Positions 29,006 through 40,680 of a stretch of 64,000 nucleotides of DNA are shown in pieces. Below the pieces are notes generated by a model. The model worked only from the letters and a program-made list of their open reading frames with translations, ran no database searches and was not told the DNA's origin. How positions within the stretch are numbered: position 1 is the first letter of the stretch; the number at the start of each line of letters is the position of its first letter. Source of the stretch: Plotosus lineatus. Lineage: Eukaryota > Chordata > Actinopteri > Siluriformes > Plotosidae. The DNA lies in contig CM045735.1 of the NCBI GenBank assembly GCA_024760905.1, positions 30,166,249 through 30,230,248 of the forward strand, in the 5' to 3' direction. The position numbers were made by a program, and so were the translations under genes.

Positions 29006-31101
29006 AACTGGCTGGATCTTTTCTTTCAGAAGCAAGTTCTATTTCAGAAAGCCAGGTTTAAAATGCTTTAACATTATTGTATTGAACACAAACTGTTGCT
29101 TAGGATCAAACTAAGAAGCTAAAACACCACCAGGTAACAGGACTCACAGGTGAAGTTAGATCTTCACTGATCTTCCTGGATCCGATTGTTGCATCCTTGC
29201 TATTTTGGCTTTTCTTCCATCCATTCAAATGACAGTTTTTAAGTTTTCTTCTCCCTCTTTCAGGTTTTGGTTGCCATTTTAAATTGATTTTAAATTGGAT
29301 CATTTTAGCTGAGGAGCCTGTCATTTTCTGCCTTTCTTTGTAAATTTTTTCCTCTCCGATCTACTTTTTAATTAGGGTACGCTGTTCTTCTGAACCAGTC
29401 TGGAACGACCCCATTTCCTCAGAATTTTGGTAAAATGCCTGAAAACTCTTCCAAGCACACTTTCTGCACAACAACAGTTCTGGGTCTAAGTGGTTTCTTC
29501 TCATGAAGTATATTCTCTTGGTCACTGTGGTGGGATTGACTAACATTAGTAACAAATAAGACTTTGACACACTAAAACCTTGATTCATTTAATAACAAAT
29601 ATTGCAAGGAATCAATATGCTTCCTGAAAACTGACTGCTAGAAATGTGAGCACTTCTGACCAGAGGAACAATGATTTTTATACATTATGCAAAGAGTGAT
29701 TCACTTACTAAACAAATCGGTGCTGTTCTGTAATATTTTATCAATTGTAATTAAAATCCATTTATTTTCATGCCGTTTTTGGCTGCAAAACTCTTCTTTC
29801 TTCAGTTATCCTGGGTGCAATGGATGTGTGAATAATTCAAAACGCAAGTTTATTTGGGAACTTGTTTATTTGAAGAACTGATCCAACAAAATGAATGCTG
29901 CACAATCTGAGATGATTTTGAAAGAAAATTGAAAGGGGATTACAACAATGGTAAAAACAGAAAAATAATAAAAACACCAAGAGTTTGAGGCTATTGCTTT
30001 TCTCTGAGACCAGCTCTATATGTTAGATTGAATTTGTTAATTTCTCAATTTGAATGTTTGATTCTACATGAATCAAATAATCAAAAATAATAACCAGTCA
30101 TCAAATAATCAGTGAGGCTAGATTTAGTATTTCACAAATTTCATACTACAGTGTTCTGCTCAGTTATTGGCACTCCTGTAAAAAACATAAATCAAAACAG
30201 TTTATATATTGGCTTCTAAATGTCTTTGATCTATAATGGACAAATAACTTGAAGAAAAGTCCTGTTCGCTGACATTTTGTTGGACCATCTTCAGCTTTGA
30301 TTACAGCCACTGCGACACTGTTGCTTCAATTGGTTCGATTGAGGCTCAGCAACATTATGAGGCAATAAGATGAAGTCCACTGATGACCTGAATAAACCGA
30401 ACTTTCAGGTTAATACAACAACGGACATTTTCTTCCCTAATGGCATAAAATTGAGGCTGAGGTATCTTCCCATCAATTCAATATGTCAGTGGAAAATGAA
30501 TCCAAGTCAAGATGAATGTAAATGTGGTGACGTTGCACAAGTTTGTTGAAACAATGCCATGATGCTTATGAAAGCCAATCAGCATCAACTTGGCCTTATT
30601 GGGCTTCCTGTGGTGAGTACAGGCAGATATGGGACAACGATCCAGAATTAAATCAATGGGTCAGAAGATACTTGTAAGCTCTGCTATTATCAAGATTAGA
30701 CTGTGTGTCCACCAAGTCTATAAGAATTGGATGCTATTTTTGAAATGATGAACATCTGTCCATCAGAGTTGAGAAATCAATATAAAGGATATTGATAGGT
30801 ACATTTGGATTGCCATTAAAATGTTTCAAGTAAAGTTTTTTGTTCTTTTGTCACTACACAGAAACGTGAAGTTTTTGTCTATGTAAATGCTGTATGTTAC
30901 GAATGTGGTCAATAAGGTTAAAAACCACTAGAGTATCCCTTAAAAGAATCCTGAAATGGGTGAGAAGAGGAAAAAATAAACAAACCATAGCTACACTCTC
31001 CAGATTTCCAGCTTAAACTTCAGTGGTCTCACACATTCTCCATTAAAACTTTTCCCTTCCACAGAAAACCAACATGACTGGAGACGGAATGTTGCGCTTC
31101 T
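29006..31101. other. ddt downstream flank, no recognised gene
   Basis: Two minus-strand open frames (29106-29324, 29361-29588) contain residues such as RIYFMRRNHLDPELLLCRKC. They look like decayed mobile-element protein but I cannot assign a family. 30170-30850 has no recognised repeat. Confidence 0.35.
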
Positions 31102-31174
31102 CTACAGAAAGCTCATCACCGTGCCTTTCTTCCCCACCTGCCACAACTCCAGCGGGTAGAATCTGATCACGATG
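31102..31174 (-). CDS. ddt: ddt coding exon 3 with stop
   Basis: 73 nt, acceptor GGTGTAG, stop TAG. It encodes [19 protein letters not shown] then MSFL. Confidence 0.94.
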
Positions 31175-34100
31175 CTACACCAGAAACAAGAGACAAAAAA
31201 AAAAAAAAAAATTGAAAATGTTTTCCGTTTTGATGTGAATACAAATATTTTCATGATAATGCACTGATATGTGTACTGTATATGCAGCCTGTGTATATAC
31301 AATCAGCTCAATATATATCTACTTTCAGATTACTCTTATATAATGATTACAGAAGTAGGAAGGATGGACTTATTCAATTGAAAGAGAATTTTGTGGTCAC
31401 TTATCATGCAGCAATAACTTAACTTGTAGCATGAAACTGCAGCTTATCCGTTGCATAATCAGAATCATCTATTTTAAAGGAAATTGGATGACTTAACCTT
31501 GCATGAGCACTAAACTCATGAAATCAAGACTCTGTTAAGAACAACATGCACCTGCCATTTTATAGGTGTCCCATTAAACACCACCCACGTGAGATCAGAC
31601 TTCCTTCCATATATGTTACAAGGACTCTAGCATGCAGTTTTCGATGTTTCCTTATATGGAAACACTCGTTTAGCTCATAAAAATATTGCCGACGTGGAAG
31701 CATAAAGCTACCAAGCCTCAGAAAAAAGGCTGGTAGCATATTTTCATTAGACTCATCAATTGAATCCACCATTTTTTTATACACATAATTTTGAGAACAA
31801 TTTCCTTTAATGAAAACAATAATCTACGCCAATCACTTGGAAATATCAGTCCCAGCACCTCCTTAAAGCAGTGGTCACTGTTCATAAAGTCATTCCTGCA
31901 GAACCACGTTCCTGAAGGCTTTGGTTCCAACCCTAGTCTCGCCTGCCTGACCATCTGATTATTGCCTTCAGAAGTTCTTGCTCCACTTAGAGTTGCGTGA
32001 GATTTTTGTTGAAGATTAAACCTGCAGGAAAGAAGCTCTCAGGGAACAGGGTTGGAGACTCCTGCTATAGTGTAAAAACCACATACATATATACTGTATC
32101 TGGACAATATGGATACTCACAAGAAGGTTTGTTATGTTATGCACTGTATGTAGGGATTCTTTACATTACACAATTTGGCAGAAGTAAATACTAATAACAT
32201 ACAATTAATAGTTATTAGCAGAAGTTGAGATGGATGTTGCTGAATAAGACTACTCAATTTAGTGGCATCACCTGAGCCTGAAGTGCGTAATTGATACAAT
32301 GATACATTTTCTGAACTTAATCCCAATGAGGGTCATGAGGAGGCTGGCACCCATCTCAGCCGACTCTCGGCGAGGTACACCCTGGACAGCTCGCCAGGCC
32401 ATCGCAGAGTCAACACTCACACAACCATTCATACTCACAACTAGGGGTGACTTGGAACAGCCAATTACTACTGTGCATGTTTTTGGACTGTGGGAGGAAA
32501 CCGATGTACCCGGAGGAAACTCACTCAAGCCTGGGGAGAACATGCAAAGTCCCCACAGAAACACCCAAGCTGGGAATCAAACCTAGGACCTTCTTGCTCC
32601 GAAGAGGATGTGCTAACCACTACACCACCATGCTGACTTATTGATAACTTTTTTTTTTTTTTTGACATATTTTAACCAGGGGCGGAGTGGTTAGCACATC
32701 CAAGAAAGTACACGGAAATCCTGGTTTCAAGTCTCGGGTTTGGCAAGGGTGTGTGTGTGTATGGAATTTACATGTTGTGGGGGTTTCTTCCAGGTGCTCT
32801 GGCTTCCTCCAACAGTCCATAGTCACGCCCGTTAGGCTAACTGGCTGTTCCACATTGCCTGTAGTTGTGAGTATGAATGTTTCTGTGTGCGTTGGATCTG
32901 CAATGGACTGAGGAACTGTTCAGGATGTGTCCTGCCTTAACCCAGAGTCTGCTGAAATAGGCTCCAGCCTCTCAGTATCATAAAATTAAGCAGTTCGGAA
33001 AATGAATGAATTGATATTTTACCGAAGGCAGAGGCCGGGCAGACAAACCCCACAAGCACTGAGCAGAGCATAAACACTGTGTGGCTAACGGTGTGCTTTA
33101 AACCCATTCAGAGTTGTAGTGTATACTACATGGAAACACACACTCAAAAAACCTAAAATAACATCTGTTGGATTTTTCCCCCTGTTTCAAAGCTTCACAA
33201 AGATGACTGTCCCTTCATTTTGATTCAAGCACTATCGACTCAGGATAATGTTTCGATATCTCTGACGATCAGATCGCGTGTTTCCCATATATTATGATTG
33301 GCATGAGATTAGCAATTATACTTGAATTATATTTAAAAGTGGACCAGATATGAAAGTAGGCACTAAGAGAATGTAAACGAGGTTAGAAATCCCATGATTC
33401 ATTTCAATTTCAAAAAGTCTTGTCAATACATCTAAGAAGTAAAGGGTGGACAATGCGGTGTCTCATGAAACAGTTTGTCCAGTGAAGTCAATCTTGAACA
33501 TTTTACTCAGGTAAGGCAGGCTGAATGTTGATGTTAAGGATCAGTTGTTGCTCAGAATATGTAAGATGGAAGAAGCTCTGGAGTCGAGAGGTGTGTTTCA
33601 AAATCTCTCATTTTTAAACATGCACAGTATGAACACAACTGTAGTTACATGCTGTCTTCTCTAAGTACTAAATGCCAAAGCTGAATGGACATTTGACACA
33701 CAGAGTAAAATAATGAAAGGACAGACTGTTGGAAAAAAACACTGACACTCGTACTCACTTGTGAAATATCATGTCAGGGTCTTTATGTTTGGTATAAATT
33801 CCAAAAATGCAAATTTGCTTGCTTCAATGCATTACATTTTCCCTCTACCATGCGGACGGGCCGTATAATCAAGGACATCAGAACTCACCATACACTCAAG
33901 TTTAATTTCAAATATTTGTATTTTCTGCTTAAAACATGACTTAATAAACTTGAGAACAAGTTAATGTTTCAATCAGTGATGGTTCATCCCCTACTGACCG
34001 ATCCTGGTTGAGTCCCAGCTCCTGGGTAAGAAACTCAAAGAGTTTGGCGCTGTGCTCTTTGTTTTTTTCTGCAGTGTCAGTCACACCAATGGCAGAAATC

Positions 34101-34190
34101 GAGAGCGACACGGCAGGGGAACATGATCCGCCAATGAGCATAGGCAGATCCGGCTTCACCACCATATTCATCCTCTAGATAAATAGATAG

Positions 34191-34228
<38 letters not shown>

Positions 34229-37200
34229 CAACAACCACTGATGTAGGTCACTTTCATTAATAGTTCTGAAAGCTCTATAATGACACCTAGTGGCCTGCCT
34301 TCAGCTCACAGGCATCATCTCCATCACCAGATTTTCTCTTTTCTTTCTCACTTACGACCTTCCATGAGAAATGTCTTTTTTTTTTAATAAATAAGATGAA
34401 TTGTTACACAACACAATTAAAGTAATCACCAGTCAAAGCTTAACCTGTGGTGAGTTTGTATTACCAACTCCTGAAAACAATCACATTTTAGTCAGGCAAA
34501 GTCAGTCCTTTATTCTTGTCAAGATTATACAAGTGCTGAAACACCACTAGTAACAGGCATGTGCAGCACCATCACTGCCTTCATCATTGGTAGCAACGCA
34601 AATTTGTTGTTTTGTCCTAACTGACTGTGACTTTGCATGCAACAGACACGAGTCTAGGATAACTTATTATCAGCCAGTGCTGAGCTGTGTTGCCAGTAAA
34701 ATGGCGATGTGTAAAGCATATGGCAAAAGCATATGGCAGCACAAACAGCAAGATCAAAAACTACAGAAAACAGCCTAATATTGATCTGCAAAGACCACTT
34801 CAAGCCAACCTGTTATCAGCGTAACCTCCAAGCAGACGTATTCAGCACAAAGTTCAAGATTTTTCAACTAAAATTGGTCACTGTTCCTTCATAAAAAGGC
34901 AAAAGCATGACGACCGACTGGAGCAGTGCCTCACAAAAAGGAACAGGTAACAGTGAACAGCCTTCTGTATGCGTGGAGTTTTATCACCTATAAAATGTCA
35001 CTCGCTGCTTGTTTACTGGCTGTGGATGTCCTGGCCCAATGAGTTTATGTCACTTCTAGTGAAAAAAAGGTTGTACCGATTTGGTTGAGGCCGCTTAAAC
35101 ATATTACACTTTGCACAAATTGTGTTGCAAGGATGACCAATACTGGTACTCTTTAAGGATTCCATTGACCAAGAGATCCCATCAAACACAGTTTACAGAG
35201 TCAGCCTACCTGAACATGGACAAGCGGCTCATTGTTGCTGTGTTCTTGATGACTGCACAATTTTTTTTACAAGGATAATAAGCTGAAACATGATGCAGGT
35301 TAACATTTCCATTCATACTGTCTCACTGTTCTCTGTTCATGATACACAAGAGTCTATTCTATGCTTGCAGCACGGTGACAATAATGATAAAAAGCTATGT
35401 AGTATGATCATATTAGCTAATATAAGCCAAATGATAATATAAACTATTTATTGGTGAAATTGCAAGATTCTGCTCATGGATCTACATGTAAAAGTCGGAA
35501 ACTAGCTGTTTACTGGTCAAAGTTTTCACTATGAAACATCTTGAGGTGGGCAATATCTGAAAAGGTTACCTAGGCAACCAGAGATGGTCAAGAGTGCTTT
35601 GTTTGGTGATTCACTTGTGTCATGAAGAAATTCACTCAGCAAGGCAATTCAGTTATATCTCATTGCTTGGCGCTTTAGCTGAATATATCCTTAATTCTCC
35701 CTGCTTGAAAACCGGCACATGACAGCGTAAAGCAGTCTCACTCATGTTAATTGGCAGGTGAACAGATCACTAAGAATACCAGAAAGAAAAAAGGATGCAG
35801 AACATTGAAAATAATTGGATATGTTGTCATGCATGTTTAAACTTTGTAACAAATGTTAAAAATAATTAAACATGTCTGTTGTTTTTTTAATAAACAATTA
35901 TCTATTGGTGTTTTAATTGGTTGATAGCACAATGCCAAAGGAAAAAAACCCTGTGCTGCGGTTTTGAAAGAAGAAAATTTTCAACCTTTAAAATACTCCC
36001 ATTTTGTTTTTTTGTAGCCTGAAATGATGACACACAAAAAAATTTGTCCATGTGTAGTTACTCCATGCAACTAATAACAGCCACATGAAAGATGCAACAG
36101 CTCGGGGGAGGGGTCGTTATCACTGAGATGGTTAGAGGATCGCTGTCATCTTGGAAAGTTGATCCTTCTTTCGCATTCTCAAGTGTCAAGAGGGGACCGG
36201 AATGTACCTGAGCTTCAGGACAATATATTGCCCCCCCATAACCTTCCCAAATGAGAACATACACACAGTGTAACTGTAACTGCTGCAAAGTTTATATATA
36301 GGCCGCTTAGTGGCTTATCTGATCAATGTTTCCTCAATCATCCATTCAAATGAAGGGGAAGAGTATTGGTAGCAGTACCCAACACTTTCCACCTCTTTAT
36401 TATGGACTTTATTCTGATCTTAAGGATTGATAAAGTTCACATCTTTAATCCGACGTTCTTTTGACACTGCCTTACTGTCACAGTTGATTGTTTGCTGTCC
36501 ATTACACTTCCAAGCACTAGAAGGCTCGAGCAATAGGTGTTCTCAATCTGAACTAATTAGAAGTTGAAATGCTAAAGGCCTCACTGCATTTACAAGTATT
36601 TTTACAGGGAAGGTGATCCTTGAACCATCTCAGTGATTCTGTTTTTTTCCTGAAGTACAGTATTACTATATATTTTATTTGGCTGTTATCTGTTAATAAA
36701 TACAGCTGGGAAATTGTGTGTGTCATTTCAGGCTGCAAAGCAACAAATCAATATATCGACGGGATCATTCTACTCTATATCCACTGCACGTGGAAGCATC
36801 TTAGTCCTCATTGATTGTTATACATAATAACCTTCAGTCTTCTGGAAAGATTTTTCTGTTTTTTTATGAACATGTCTATGAGTATTTAATGTTCACTCAG
36901 CCACAAGAGCATTAAGGGGTCTGGCAATGATGGTGGATGTGGAAGCCTTGCGGACTCTGTGTGCCAATTCATGCTTAAGCAGACCTCACAAGGGATCCAG
37001 TGAAGGGAAACTATAACACTTTAGCACACAAAGAAAATTTTGAGGCAAGAGTGTAAGGAAGACCCACATATGGATCTGATTTTCAGGTGACCAGATACAC
37101 TGATCATATTGCATACAAGTCCTAAACAGAGCAGTGCGATGGCGTAGTGGTTAGCACGTCCACCCCAGAGTAAGATGATCTTGGGTTTGAGTCCACGGCT

Positions 37201-38165
37201 TGGCGAGGGCGTTTCTGTGTGGAGTTTGCATGTTCTCCTAGTGCTTGGTGTGTTTTCTCCGCGTACTCCAATTTACTCCCACAATCAAAGACTATTAGGC
37301 TAACTGGCTGAAAATTACCCGAGATGTGAATGGTTGCGTGTTAACCCTGCAGTGGATTGGGTGAGCTGTTCAGGGTGTAACCTACTTCACCCAGTGTTGG
37401 CTGAAACAAACTCCAGCCTCAACTCCACACCTTTTTTTGTGATTTAGCAAATGAGTGAGTCCGAAACAGCAACAGGGTTCAGATGAACACTATAATTCAG
37501 TAAAACTCAGGACAGGACAGGCACAGCAGACAATATGACAGGCATGTTTATTTTATTAAAAACAATAACTGTAGTATAGTGAGGAAAAATTCCTCCTTTA
37601 ACTCGGCCTTGGGAAGTGTTGGCCTGGTGGTATGGTGATGGATCACTGATCTTCAGGTTGGGGATTCAAGCCCCACTAACAACAGGTTGTCAAACTCCCC
37701 TCCTACCCCAACAAAAAAAACAAAACAAAACAAAAAAACACCTCAGTGCAGCTAACTTGGTTATCAAAGGTCGGCCATGTCTCTGTCTATGGTGAGAAGT
37801 TCACTGAAAACAACCAGTGCTGACTTTCAACAAGAGTAGCTGCCCTGTGATGGTCTGGCGAGCTGTTCAGGGTGTACTCTGCCCTCGACCTGAATCGGTT
37901 GAGATGGGCGTCAGCTTCCCCGCAACCTTAAATATGACTAATCCGTTCAGAAAATGAATGAATGAAGTAATAACTCAGACTTTATGTCATGACTTTATAA
38001 TAATATTTGCTAGCTCTTTTAGCTAACTGAGTTAGCTGGAATCATAACAATACTCACATCCTCGGGTTTTCCCAGAACAGCCGCTGTGGTGGAGCACAGC
38101 CGTTTTAGAAAGTCTTCAGAAAAATGACTTGCGGGTAAATTGGTCTCTAAGTCAATAAAAGGCAT
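31102..38165 (-). CDS. ddt: D-dopachrome tautomerase, three-exon gene
   Basis: Member of the MIF/DDT superfamily: a small trimeric tautomerase and secreted MIF-like cytokine. Exons 38058-38165, 33999-34174 and 31102-31174 join in phase to 118 codons, exactly the human DDT length. Seen: [20 protein letters not shown] with Pro2, which becomes the catalytic N-terminal proline after Met removal; the strand [40 protein letters not shown]; and the terminal [19 protein letters not shown] followed by MSFL, diagnostic of DDT rather than MIF. Exon 2/3 joining restores QDR-IVIRF, matching human QDR-ILIRF. There is no signal peptide, as expected. The gene lies between chchd10 and gstt1 in a conserved vertebrate neighbourhood. 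Intron 1 is about 3.9 kb and mostly without recognisable repeats; intron 2 holds SINE and hAT-like relics. Confidence 0.95.
31868..32062. mobile_element. hAT-like MITE relic in ddt intron 2
   Basis: Right end GGGAACAGGGTTGGAGACTC then CTGC; inner CTGCAGG words on both sides (CATTCCTGCAGAACCACG, AACCTGCAGGAAAGAAGC) form imperfect inverted halves, and GTTCCAACCCTAGTC on the left mirrors the right. The left terminus is degenerate. Confidence 0.5.
32310..32635 (-). mobile_element. SINE type D, good copy
   Basis: Minus order: GAACTTAATCCCAATGAGGG, GTACACCCTGGACAGCTCGC, TTTTTGGACTGTGGGAGGAA, GAGAACATGCAAAGTCCC, GGACCTTCTTGCTCCGAAGA, GCTAACCACTACACCACCAT. Confidence 0.7.
32680..33015 (+). mobile_element. 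SINE type D
   Basis: Plus order: GCGGAGTGGTTAGCACATCC, TTCAAGTCTCGGG, GGTGCTCTGGCTTCCTCC, TAGGCTCCAGCCTCTCAG, GAAAATGAATGAA. It lies opposite the copy at 32310-32635, so the pair forms an inverted repeat inside ddt intron 2. Confidence 0.65.
33999..34174 (-). CDS. ddt: ddt coding exon 2
   Basis: 176 nt, acceptor TTATCTAG, donor GTCAGT. It encodes [18 protein letters not shown] through [18 protein letters not shown]. Confidence 0.95.
34191..34222. repeat. (AG)n microsatellite
   Basis: About 30 bp of AG repeats 17 bp upstream of the ddt exon 2 acceptor, preceded by GATA-like repeats, so it lies in the branch-point region of intron 1. Confidence 0.9.
34223..37129. other. ddt intron 1, mostly unrecognised
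   Basis: No exon, tRNA-like head or inverted terminal repeat recognised over nearly 3 kb. Small open frames lack support. One of the longest stretches free of recognised TEs in the window. Confidence 0.4.
37130..37450 (+). mobile_element. SINE type D, good copy
   Basis: Head GTGCGATGGCGTAGTGGTTA with GTTTGAGTCCACGGCTTGGC, body GTGTGGAGTTTGCATGTTCT, tail CAAACTCCAGCCTCAACTCC. It lies in ddt intron 1. Confidence 0.7.
37615..37965 (+). mobile_element. tRNA-derived SINE, type A, diverged
   Basis: TGTTGGCCTGGTGGTATGGT head, CAAAACAAAACAAAAAAACA inserted in the pyrimidine-rich segment, body TAACTTGGTTATCAAAGG, tail GGGTGTACTCTGCCCTCGAC and GAAAATGAATGAATGAA. It lies in ddt intron 1 near exon 1. 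Confidence 0.7.
38058..38165 (-). CDS. ddt: ddt coding exon 1
   Basis: 108 nt, 36 codons from ATG to a GTGAGT donor. It encodes [20 protein letters not shown] through KPED, with the N-terminal catalytic proline. Confidence 0.94.
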
Positions 38166-38251
38166 TTTGTTAACTTTTTCTTTGTCGTTCAAAAGATTAG
38201 CTTAGTTTACTGTACTGGATATCTTTTTGCTGGACGTCCTTGCCGGCTAGT

Positions 38252-38316
38252 CCCGCCCACTCAACACGTGATTGGTTGAAACCAGGAGACGCCTGCTCGT
38301 TTTCATCTGTGATTGG
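38252..38316 (-). promoter_or_regulatory. ddt proximal promoter elements
   Basis: Upstream of the ddt ATG (38165) are a GC box CCCGCCC at 38252-38258, a CACGTG E-box at 38265-38270, and two inverted CCAAT boxes at 38271-38275 and 38312-38316, each inside the repeated context GTGATTGGTT. No TATA box is evident. The combination is typical of housekeeping promoters. Use by ddt is inferred from position. Confidence 0.55.
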
Positions 38317-38483
38317 TTAAGGTGTACCGCACAGAAATATCCGAAGATCAAGACTAAAAGATGGACATGCAGTGTCCACGTGTACTCCAGCTACTTACAG
38401 CTTTTATTTTTAACTAACACTTTTCCACCTGAAAGTTTTGGTTCATTTTATCTCGTTACCTCTAACGTGAGAGAACGCATAGG

Positions 38484-38790
38484 GTGGCACAGTAGTGCTG
38501 TCTGCCCCAGAGCATGAAAGTCCTGGGTTCAAGTCCTGGCCTACCTGTGCTTGCATGTGTTTTCTCGGGGTACTATAGTTTCCTTCCACAAACATATACA
38601 TGCATATGCAGCATATTCACTGCTCCGAATTGCAGCAAGTGTGGACGGTGTGTGTTCAGATCGGCAATGGTTTGGCGAGGTATTGAGAATGTATCCCGTC
38701 CTTGCCCTAGTATTGGCTGAGATAGACACAGCCGCTCTGCGACCCTAGCAGTAGGTTCAAGAAGTTCAGCATATGAGTGAGTATTTATTA
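38484..38790 (+). mobile_element. SINE type D
   Basis: GGGTGGCACAGTAGTGCTGT head, CTGGGTTCAAGTCCTGGCC as B box, TGTTTTCTCGGGGTACTATA body, tail GCTCTGCGACCCTAGCAG. Confidence 0.6.
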
Positions 38791-38825
38791 AATAAGTGAA
38801 GCAGTTAAATATTTCTTTAAAAAAT

Positions 38826-39178
38826 GTCTGTCTTCCTTTCGGCTTTTTCCCTTTTACTCGGGAGTCGCCACAGCGAATCATCTGATTCGCATGTTTTGAT
38901 TTGGCAGAGGTTTTTACGTCGGATGCCCTTCCTGTCACAACCCGTTTTTTAGCAAAGGACAGAAACACGCTGACGACTTTGCAGCTACTCTTTACGAATA
39001 TCAGCATTGGTTCTTTTACATGCCTCTCAGCATAGACAGTGGGAGACATGGCCCGCCTTTGATAACCCAGTGAGCTGCACTGGGGGGGACAGTGACAACC
39101 CTGTGGAGAGTGGGACTCGAACCCCCAACCTTTGGATCAGCGATCCAGCGCCCTTTACCACTAGACCACCACTGCCCC
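38826..39178 (-). mobile_element. tRNA-derived SINE, type B, full copy
   Basis: Minus-strand copy from head (GGGGCAGTGGTGGTCTAGTG at 39178) to tail (CGACTCCCGAGTAAAAGGG ... GAAAGGAAGACAG). A perfect 19 bp target duplication AAATATTTCTTTAAAAAAT flanks it at 38807-38825 and 39179-39197. One of the clearest recent insertions in the window. Confidence 0.93.
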
Positions 39179-39197
39179 AAATATTTCTTTAAAAAAT

Positions 39198-39699
39198 AAA
39201 AGGTTAAAAAAGTCAAGTAACACGATGCGTGACAGACACAGTCTTGCCATCAAAAACACAGAGGCATCTCAGTATAAGTGTCTTTCACTCGCAACTCTGT
39301 CTCACAAAGTATATACACTACAGTACGTATTTTATACCTTTATATACAGCAGAGACTAAAATATATACTGATCAGGGTTGCAAATAGGAGACACCCAAAG
39401 GTCACCCCTGGGGCCCACATGATCTTTGTATAAAAAAAATACATGGAAAGGATGGACAAGTATAAAACCATATTTAAAAAAATAAACCATCATGATATCT
39501 TACAACCACAAACACATGTATGCGTCCATGTTTCTCCTGTACATTAATATATCCATCATTATGCAGACATGGGAAAGAATTTACATGTGCAGAAGGCAAA
39601 GCAACATTTACATGGTTATTATTTTTGATCTGAAAGAAATCTTCTCTACTGACATCCCATCGAGATATTATATCAAAACCATGAGCCTCTTAATCCTAC
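39198..39699. other. Unrecognised sequence
   Basis: AT-rich with no gene or clear repeat. Confidence 0.35.
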
Positions 39700-39910
39700 T
39701 CGGGTCTAAAGGAGGGTAAAAACCTGTCACAGCAGACTTTGGGCAGAGGTGGGGTACATCCCGAACAGCCTGCTAAACCATTGCAGGGATAAACATACAT
39801 ACATACATACTCTCAAACATACTCAGACTACTAGTATACATGCTCACACTCACAACTACGGGCAATTTGGAACAGCCAGTTAGTCTAATCTGCATGATAA
39901 ATCATTTTCA
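39700..39910 (-). mobile_element. SINE type D, degenerate
   Basis: GTGGGGTACATCCCGAACAG, CTCACAACTACGGGCAATTT, GGAACAGCCAGTTAGTCTAA: minus-order type D middle part, with an (ACAT)n tract at 39790. Confidence 0.5.
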
Positions 39911-40116
39911 CTTGGTATTCATGGCAGAGTTAGCCGCGGTAAACTGTTTATATGCTGTAATCTAAAATTCAAAAAGTAATAATATATTAAGGTTGATCAA
40001 ATGACTTTTACAGATAAAACTCTGTCACTGTACATTTATATGAAACTAGTTAAAATTGCTATACAAGTCTGGGTTTGGGTAAAGGAGAATTTAAACCTGT
40101 AGATGGTAACCGCATT

Positions 40117-40665
40117 GGAAAAGAGGTGAAGAAGCGTGTGCAGGCAGGTTGGAATGGTTGGAGAAAAGTGTCCGGTGTGATGTGTGATAGGAAGGTATTG
40201 GCAAGAATGAAGGGAAAAGTGTACAAGACGGTGTTGAGGCCAGCGATGTTGTATGGTTTAGAAACAGTGGCCCTGGGGAAAAGACAGGAGGCAGAGCTGG
40301 AGGTAGCAGAGATGAAAATGTTGAGGTTCTCTTTGGAAGTAATGAGGATGGACAGGATCAGGAATGAGTACATCAGAGGGACAGCACATGTAAGAGGTTT
40401 TGGAGACAAAGTCAGAGAGGCTAGATTGAGATGGTTTGGACATGTACAGAGGAGGGATAGTGAGTATATTGGTAGTAGGATGCTGAGGTTGGAACTACCA
40501 GGCAGAAGGCCTAGAGGAAGACCAACGAGAAGATTTATGGATGTGGTGAAGGCGGACATGAAGGTCGTTGGAGTAAGAGAAGATGCAGAGGATAGGGTGA
40601 GATGGAAGCAGATCATTTGCTGTGGCGACCCCTGAAGGGAACAGCCGAAAGGAAAAGAAGAAGAA
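40117..40665 (+). mobile_element. RTE-clade LINE, 3' end only, third copy
   Basis: Plus strand. 5'-truncated inside the RT C-terminal region; coding runs uninterrupted from KEVKKRVQAGWNGWRKVSGV through LRWFGHVQRRDSEYIGSRML to a TGA at 40635, then GGGAACAGCCGAAAGGAAAA and (GAA)n. It is flanked by GATGGTAACCGCATT (40102-40116) and GATGGTAACTGCATT (40666-40680), a 15 bp duplication with one change. The 186-residue frame is an intact fragment, not a gene. Confidence 0.9.
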
Positions 40666-40680
40666 GATGGTAACTGCATT

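Noticed and set aside
34587..34778. Possible small gene in ddt intron 1
   Set aside because: 63 residues without recognised motif, splice signals or promoter; consistent with chance.
31102..38165. Macrophage migration inhibitory factor (mif) as an alternative to ddt
   Set aside because: The N terminus MPFIDLE and the C terminus ending GTVMSFL are DDT-type; MIF-type CXXC and NNTTFA ends are absent.
40075..40635. Clean 186-residue open frame
   Set aside because: It is the C-terminal fragment of a 5'-truncated RTE LINE with its own target duplication, not a host gene.
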